NCBI GenBank assembly: GCA_964650685.1 | Contig: CAZYUW010000087.1 | Location: 1-9,794 of the forward strand | Direction: 5' to 3' | Origin: Nitratifractor sp964650685 | Lineage (GTDB): Bacteria; Campylobacterota; Campylobacteria; Campylobacterales; Sulfurovaceae | DNA: 9,794 nucleotides | Shown here: positions 6,727 to 9,794 of the stretch, piece by piece | How the letters are laid out: each line of letters starts with the position of its first letter | Numbering within the stretch: position 1 is the stretch's first letter | Translations under genes and position numbers: made by a program | Notes under the pieces: model-generated | What the model saw: only the letters and a program-made list of their open reading frames with translations | Told to the model about the DNA's origin: nothing | Database searches by the model: none

Positions 6727-7911
6727 TTGTTTCGTGCTATCTATACAATATCGCTTTCGTTGCTGTATATCGCGGCGATACCCTTTATTCTGCTTTTTAT
6801 AACGAAAGAGAAATACCGCAGATCTTTGCCTTCCAGATTTTTTTTGTGGAACAATCCTCCTCTAGAGAGAGACGGTATATGGTTTCACGCGTGCAGTTAC
6901 GGTGAAGCCAAAGCTATAAAACCTCTTGTGGAGAAATTCGATCCATCCGAAATTAGACTGAGCACTACCACTCAGACCGGATATGAGATCATTTCTCGAC
7001 TGTCTAAAAACCACAGCCGTTATCTACCTTTCGAGCCACTGCTCCATATATGGATCGGATCACAGAAAGCTTTGATCGTGGCAGAAGCGGAGTTGTGGTA
7101 TCTACTCTTTCATTTAGCCAGAGATAGAGGCGCGGCCACATTTTTGATCAACGCCAGGATTTCCGAAAGATCGTTTCCGAGATACAAAGCCTTCAAATGG
7201 CTGTATAGACGCATATTCGACAAAATAGATCACATTTACGCCCAATCCGAAGACGATAGAAGCAGACTCGTTGAACTGGGGGCCAAAGATGTAAAGGTGG
7301 TCGGCAATATAAAATTTTCTCATATCGGCGGCCCCGTTGATCCCATAGAGATCGACTCGACAGATGTTTTGAATATATGCGCTGCGAGCACCCATGAAAA
7401 TGAAGAAGGGCTTATTCTGGACGCTTTTGGCAAACTGGATCATGCCAGTGGCTCTTATAGACTGATAGTGGTTCCCAGGCACCCGGAGAGGTTCGACAGG
7501 GTTTACGATATCATTGAAAAGCACTCTAAAAGTCAAGGTTTCAGGTGTGCCCGCTTTTCCGAAACCGGGCGTATAGGCGATGCCGATATTGTAATGATCG
7601 ACGCGATGGGCAAACTGCAAAGCTGTATGGCAGTGAGCGATATAGTAGTAATGGGTGGGGCGTTCGAACCTCATGGCGGACACAACGCGGCCGAGGCGGC
7701 ACGCTTTTCTTGCAAAATCATCTCCGGCCCTCACTATTTCAATCAAAAAGAGCTTTTTTCAAAAATCGAGGGTATTACGATTTGCGAAAAAGATGAGCTG
7801 GCAGAGGTTTTGAAAAAGCACGATTCTCTGCCATATGCCAGAATAGAATCCGACTCCGATCCAGCCGAGCTCATCTACAGGGATATTTGCAATGTTTTAC
7901 ACGATAAATGA
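6727..7911 (+). CDS. waaA: 3-deoxy-D-manno-octulosonate (Kdo) transferase
   Basis: A 394-residue GT30 glycosyltransferase that adds Kdo from CMP-Kdo to lipid IVA on the inner face of the cytoplasmic membrane. An N-terminal hydrophobic anchor (about 4-25) is followed by the acceptor domain: WFHACSYGEAKA (52-63; E60 is the expected catalytic base) and STTTQTGYEII (79-89). The donor domain shows CAASTHENEEG (218-228), VVPRHPERF (248-256; R251, H252) and GGAFEPHGGHNAAEAA (310-325). The start is TTG at 6727. Directly upstream in frame are ATG ATG TAG (6718-6726), so the apparent coupled ATG leads straight into a stop; see findings. The gene overlaps the DUF167 gene by 20 bases. Confidence 0.95.
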   Translation: MFRAIYTISLSLLYIAAIPFILLFITKEKYRRSLPSRFFLWNNPPLERDGIWFHACSYGEAKAIKPLVEKFDPSEIRLSTTTQTGYEIISRLSKNHSRYLPFEPLLHIWIGSQKALIVAEAELWYLLFHLARDRGAATFLINARISERSFPRYKAFKWLYRRIFDKIDHIYAQSEDDRSRLVELGAKDVKVVGNIKFSHIGGPVDPIEIDSTDVLNICAASTHENEEGLILDAFGKLDHASGSYRLIVVPRHPERFDRVYDIIEKHSKSQGFRCARFSETGRIGDADIVMIDAMGKLQSCMAVSDIVVMGGAFEPHGGHNAAEAARFSCKIISGPHYFNQKELFSKIEGITICEKDELAEVLKKHDSLPYARIESDSDPAELIYRDICNVLHDK

Positions 7912-8233
7912 AAATCGAGTTTCTATGAAAGTAAAAGCCCAGCCCGGCGCCGGCAAAAGCGAGTTCGCTGGTGTCTATGGTGACGACGCTATAAAAATCA
8001 GAATCGCGGCAGCAGCGGTAGAGGGGGCCGCGAACAGAGAGCTGATCAGGTTTTTATCCAAATATTTCAAAATCCCCAAAACGGATATTTTCTTCAAAAG
8101 CGGAGAGAGTGGCAGGATCAAGGTGCTCGATTTTCCTGTGACGGAGAGATTTCTCGATTTTGTCAAAGAGGTGGAAAGAGACATAGATAAAAATATCCCG
8201 AAAACGGAAGCTTCGAACAGGAAAGGTATCTGA
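7892..8233 (+). CDS. DUF167 (YggU/UPF0235) family protein
   Basis: A 113-residue protein. Residues about 5-88 match the small alpha/beta DUF167 fold: VKAQPGAGKSEFAGV (14-28), IKIRIAAAAVEGAANREL (35-52), FLSKYFKIPKTDI (54-66) and SGESGRIKVLDF (70-81). The family's function is unknown. The last 25-30 residues (ERFLDFVKEVERDIDKNI onward) go beyond the usual domain and are charged and helical. I chose ATG 7892, with AGGGAT at 7879-7884, over the in-frame ATG 7925, because the family N-terminal strand begins before the second Met. It overlaps the end of waaA by 20 bases in another frame, and its stop is one base before the next gene. Confidence 0.88.
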   Translation: MFYTINENRVSMKVKAQPGAGKSEFAGVYGDDAIKIRIAAAAVEGAANRELIRFLSKYFKIPKTDIFFKSGESGRIKVLDFPVTERFLDFVKEVERDIDKNIPKTEASNRKGI

Positions 8234-8234
8234 T

Positions 8235-8966
8235 ATGGAAAAGGCCTACAAGTTGCTGGCGAGACAAGAGTCGATATCCAACAAAAAGGCTAAAGAGCTG
8301 ATCGATCGTGGCCTGGTCTATGCTGGAGAGAGAAAGGTCAAAATAGCAAGAGCGTCGATGCCGGAGGATACGAGATTCAGGATCGAGAAACCAGCAGATA
8401 CGGAGATCATCTATCAGGATAGAGATATCGTTGTCGTCAACAAGCCTCCTTTCATAGAGAGTATCGAAATAGAACGCGCCATAGAAGGAAGCAGATTGTT
8501 GCACAGGCTTGACAGGGAGACCAGTGGTGTTCTTCTGCTTGCCAGAAATGAAGAATTCGCGAAAAAAGCCATAGAGGCTTTCAGAAAAAGAGATGTGACA
8601 AAAGAGTATGTGGCGTGGGTGGAAGGCAAAGTGGCCGAAGCGATGACCATAGATATGCCGATACATACGATAAAAAAGGGCAGGGCGCTATCCAGAGTGG
8701 ACAAAAAGATCGGCAAAACTGCCATCACCAGAGTCTATCCTGACGAGATACAGGGCAAAAAGAGCAAAGTGCGCATCGAGATCGATACCGGTCGCACTCA
8801 TCAGATAAGAGTCCATCTCTCGCATGAGGGGCATCCTGTGGTCGGTGACGAGTTGTATGGAAGTAGAACATTGGCCAGACGAATTTTACTGCATGCGAAA
8901 AAAATATCTTTACTCGACATGGAGTTTGTGGCTCCAGAGCCTCTCGATATAGTCAGATACAAATAA
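8235..8966 (+). CDS. RluA-family pseudouridine synthase with an N-terminal S4-like domain
   Basis: A 243-residue enzyme that isomerises uridine to pseudouridine in RNA, probably 23S rRNA or tRNA. Residues about 5-50 look like a short S4 RNA-binding domain (ISNKKAKELIDRGLVYAGER). The catalytic domain follows: IIYQDRDIVVVNKPP (58-72), the RluA signature LLHRLDRETSGVLLLAR (88-104; catalytic D93), KEYVAWVEG (123-131), DTGRTHQIRVHL (184-195) and HPVVGDELYG (200-209). The order matches the gene after waaA in Campylobacter and Helicobacter. The target uridine cannot be deduced. The start follows GAAAGG (8221-8226), just after the DUF167 stop. It is the last intact gene of the operon; AAGGAG directly after its stop belongs to the decayed sixA-like remnant. 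Confidence 0.93.
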   Translation: MEKAYKLLARQESISNKKAKELIDRGLVYAGERKVKIARASMPEDTRFRIEKPADTEIIYQDRDIVVVNKPPFIESIEIERAIEGSRLLHRLDRETSGVLLLARNEEFAKKAIEAFRKRDVTKEYVAWVEGKVAEAMTIDMPIHTIKKGRALSRVDKKIGKTAITRVYPDEIQGKKSKVRIEIDTGRTHQIRVHLSHEGHPVVGDELYGSRTLARRILLHAKKISLLDMEFVAPEPLDIVRYK

Positions 8967-8976
8967 AGGAGCTGTC

Positions 8977-9096
8977 ATAAAAAAGTTATTTCTTGTCAGA
9001 AGCGCAAATGCAAAATGGAAAAAGGGGCAACTGGGTGACTTTGATCGGGATATAGGTAAAAAAGCTTTAGCAGACATAAGAAGAATAGAAAAATAA
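8977..9096 (+). pseudogene. sixA-like phosphohistidine phosphatase, decayed 5' remnant
   Basis: Reading from an ATA at 8977 gives 39 codons, IKKLFLVRSANAKWKKG then LGDFDRDIGKKALADIRRI, ending at TAA 9094-9096. This aligns by eye with the start of SixA/histidine-phosphatase proteins, whose N-terminus is KKLxLVRHAKxxW followed by DFDRPLxxxG. Three lesions are visible. The start codon is ATA instead of ATG, although AGGAG (8967-8971) is still correctly placed. The catalytic RHA is RSA. The frame ends after 39 codons where the family needs about 150. SixA proteins remove phosphate from histidine of phosphotransfer domains; this remnant cannot. It was probably the tenth gene of the operon. The family call is by eye. 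Confidence 0.65.
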
Positions 9097-9238
9097 CTTT
9101 TCAGATACATATGTAATATCTATTACAGGAGATCCCAACGCAGTCGATAATCTTGGTGATAGTTACGACGAGCATATGCCAAAACCTTTCGACAAGAACA
9201 GTATTCAATCTATAGTAAAAAGAATTGCGTACGATTAG
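9089..9238 (+). pseudogene. C-terminal fragment of a response-regulator receiver domain
   Basis: A frame open from 9089 to TAG 9236-9238 encodes about 49 residues including YVISITGDP, DEHMPKPFDK and SIVKRIAYD. This has the layout of the second half of a CheY-like receiver: a beta-4 strand ending in the conserved Thr (ISITG), a helix, the beta-5 Lys in MPKPF and the final helix. The phospho-acceptor Asp half is missing. There is no usable start: a TAG at 9086-9088 closes the frame. Its 5' end overlaps the end of the sixA-like remnant, consistent with a deletion that joined the middle of two genes. Assignment is by motif only. Confidence 0.5.
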
Positions 9239-9526
9239 ACAAGGTCGAAAGAGATGGCTTGCTTTGTAGCAGATGATTTCGCTCTATCGATATATGGGAA
9301 AATTGTATTTATAGTATATACTTTCCAATCATGACCTTCTCAACCGGTTTGCCGATAAGGGCATGTTGAGATTGTCTAGAGCGGCATTCTCGCTCTCTAT
9401 TGAAACAGTATAGTGACCCCAACCCCGACTGGGTAATCCCCTCATTTTCCATCACTTCTAAAAGTAGAATCAGGCCGCAGGGGCATTTTGATCTGATCAA
9501 AATCCAGACCACCTCGAAATAGCAAA
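9239..9526. other. Non-coding or degenerate stretch between gene fragments
   Basis: About 290 bases with no gene I can support. Plus-strand frames are open for 30-50 codons. One (9315-9413) contains LLNRFADKGMLRLSRAAF, vaguely like the end of a Crp/Fnr winged helix; another (9370-9522) encodes about 50 residues with YSDPNPDWVIPSF that I do not recognise. An 81-codon minus-strand frame (9309-9554) is Cys-rich, has no Shine-Dalgarno and resembles nothing I know. A perfect 19-base palindrome lies at 9485-9503. A bulged inverted repeat (GGAAA at 9297-9301 with TTTCC at 9322-9326) lies in an AT-rich patch. The likely nature is decayed gene remnants. Confidence 0.5.
9485..9503. repeat. Perfect 19-base palindrome
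   Basis: ATTTTGATCTGATCAAAAT is two perfect 9-base arms around a single central T. It resembles a protein-binding operator in symmetry. It is not a standard FNR box, whose half-sites are four bases apart; here TTGAT and ATCAA are three apart. No intact gene begins next to it. Confidence 0.5.
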
Positions 9527-9670
9527 ATGATGATGGGAACAACAAAAAGCACACTGATCATGCTCGTCGCCGCCTTCATTGGACGCGAAAAAACCCTGCA
9601 ACTCTACCACGAAGCGATCCAAAAACAGTACCGCTTTTACAGCTACGGCGACGCCATGCTGATCCTGTAA
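9527..9670 (+). pseudogene. queA: queA 3' fragment (tRNA preQ1 ribosyltransferase-isomerase C-terminus)
   Basis: The last 40-odd codons of QueA, the enzyme that transfers the ribosyl group of S-adenosylmethionine to preQ1 in tRNA to make epoxyqueuosine. The frame ends at TAA 9668-9670 and includes KSTLIMLVAAF, GREKTLQLYHEAI and YRFYSYGDAMLIL, which match the QueA C-terminus closely. Homology begins at about 9545 (KST); the preceding ATG-ATG-ATG-GGA-ACA-ACA is not QueA-like, so the break is there. The remaining roughly 300 N-terminal residues are absent, so it is inactive, although 47 codons could still be read from the ATG at 9527. Its codons (CGC, ATC, CTG, GCC) differ sharply from the AGA/ATA-rich genes to the left, suggesting an origin elsewhere. 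Confidence 0.8.
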
Positions 9671-9794
9671 ACACCCCCCCCGGTCGCACCCGCTAATGCA
9701 ATCCTTTCGTGGTACGTGTACCCTGGCCGAAAGGGTCTGACCCCAAATATTAAATAGGTTATCATTATCACCTGACCCCTTTGTTTTTCTGTCA
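9671..9794. repeat. REP-like or transposon-end inverted repeat cluster (runs off the right edge)
   Basis: After the queA stop comes an eight-C run (9674-9681), then nested inverted repeats. ATCCTTTCG (9701-9709) pairs with CGAAAGGGT (9728-9736) as a 9-bp stem with one wobble, enclosing GGTA/TACC (9711-9714 with 9719-9722). The palindrome GGGTCTGACCC (9733-9743) shares GGGT with that stem. CTGACCCC occurs twice (9737-9744 and 9772-9779), and AAAGGGTC (9730-9737) can also pair with the later GACCCCTTT (9774-9782), followed by a T-rich stretch. GGGGTCTGACCCC-type ends are commonly seen next to IS200/Y1 (RAYT) transposases. No transposase is in the window, so identity is inferred. Confidence 0.45.

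Noticed and set aside
9488..9500. FNR-like box within the 19-base palindrome
   Set aside because: TTGAT and ATCAA are separated by three bases instead of four, and no intact promoter or gene follows.
9309..9554. Minus-strand 81-codon open frame in the degenerate region
   Set aside because: Cys-rich translation with no known family, no Shine-Dalgarno, and it overlaps the plus-strand queA remnant.
9674..9681. Eight-C run as a contingency tract
   Set aside because: It lies just after the stop of a gene fragment, with no intact downstream gene that it could switch.
1..9794. CRISPR array, tRNA or rRNA gene, toxin-antitoxin or defence system
   Set aside because: I looked for regular direct repeats, cloverleaf-like segments and paired small genes on both strands and found none that hold up.

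Overview
The window looks like ordinary chromosome of a Campylobacterota (Epsilonproteobacteria) bacterium. The protein sequences and the gene order U32-family protein, purE, glyQ, Nif3-like, zinc-ribbon coiled coil, waaA, pseudouridine synthase match what I recall of the corresponding stretches in Campylobacter jejuni (around Cj0699-Cj0708) and Helicobacter pylori (around HP0956-HP0960). That synteny is from memory and was not checked by a search. The genes favour AGA/AGG for Arg and ATA for Ile and use several GTG and TTG starts. I would not go below phylum or class.

Left part, minus strand (1-1940). A secreted or membrane-anchored polysaccharide-deacetylase-like protein overlaps hisJ (histidinol-phosphatase, PHP family) by four bases. 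73 bases further on is the start of glnA (glutamine synthetase), which runs off the left edge. glnA has its own good -10 box and Shine-Dalgarno. A 174-base divergent intergenic region (1941-2114) separates this block from the plus-strand operon and holds a short hairpin and a candidate minus-strand promoter.

Middle part, plus strand (2115-8966). Nine tightly packed genes read as one housekeeping operon: a U32-family protein (TrhP/PrtC type, probably tRNA U34 hydroxylation), purE (purine synthesis), a small CxxC glutaredoxin, glyQ (glycyl-tRNA synthetase alpha chain), a Nif3-like metal protein, a coiled-coil zinc-ribbon protein of the HP0958/FlgZ type, waaA (Kdo transferase of lipid A/LPS synthesis), a DUF167/YggU protein and an RluA-family pseudouridine synthase. 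Translation, tRNA modification and rRNA modification dominate, with single envelope and purine genes embedded. Three consecutive genes start with GTG, TTG and TTG. At waaA, an ATG-ATG pair in the expected coupling position is followed at once by an in-frame TAG.

Right part (8967-9794). The compact coding pattern ends and decayed sequence begins. There is a 5' remnant of a sixA-like phosphohistidine phosphatase with ATA where the start should be and Ser in place of the catalytic His. It is joined to the last part of a response-regulator receiver domain. About 290 bases with no convincing gene follow, then the C-terminal 40-odd codons of queA in a clearly different codon style. The window closes with a GC-rich inverted-repeat cluster resembling a REP or IS200/Y1-transposon end.

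I see no complete mobile element, CRISPR array, tRNA, rRNA or new defence-like system. The most unusual content is this patch of gene fragments and its repeat edge.
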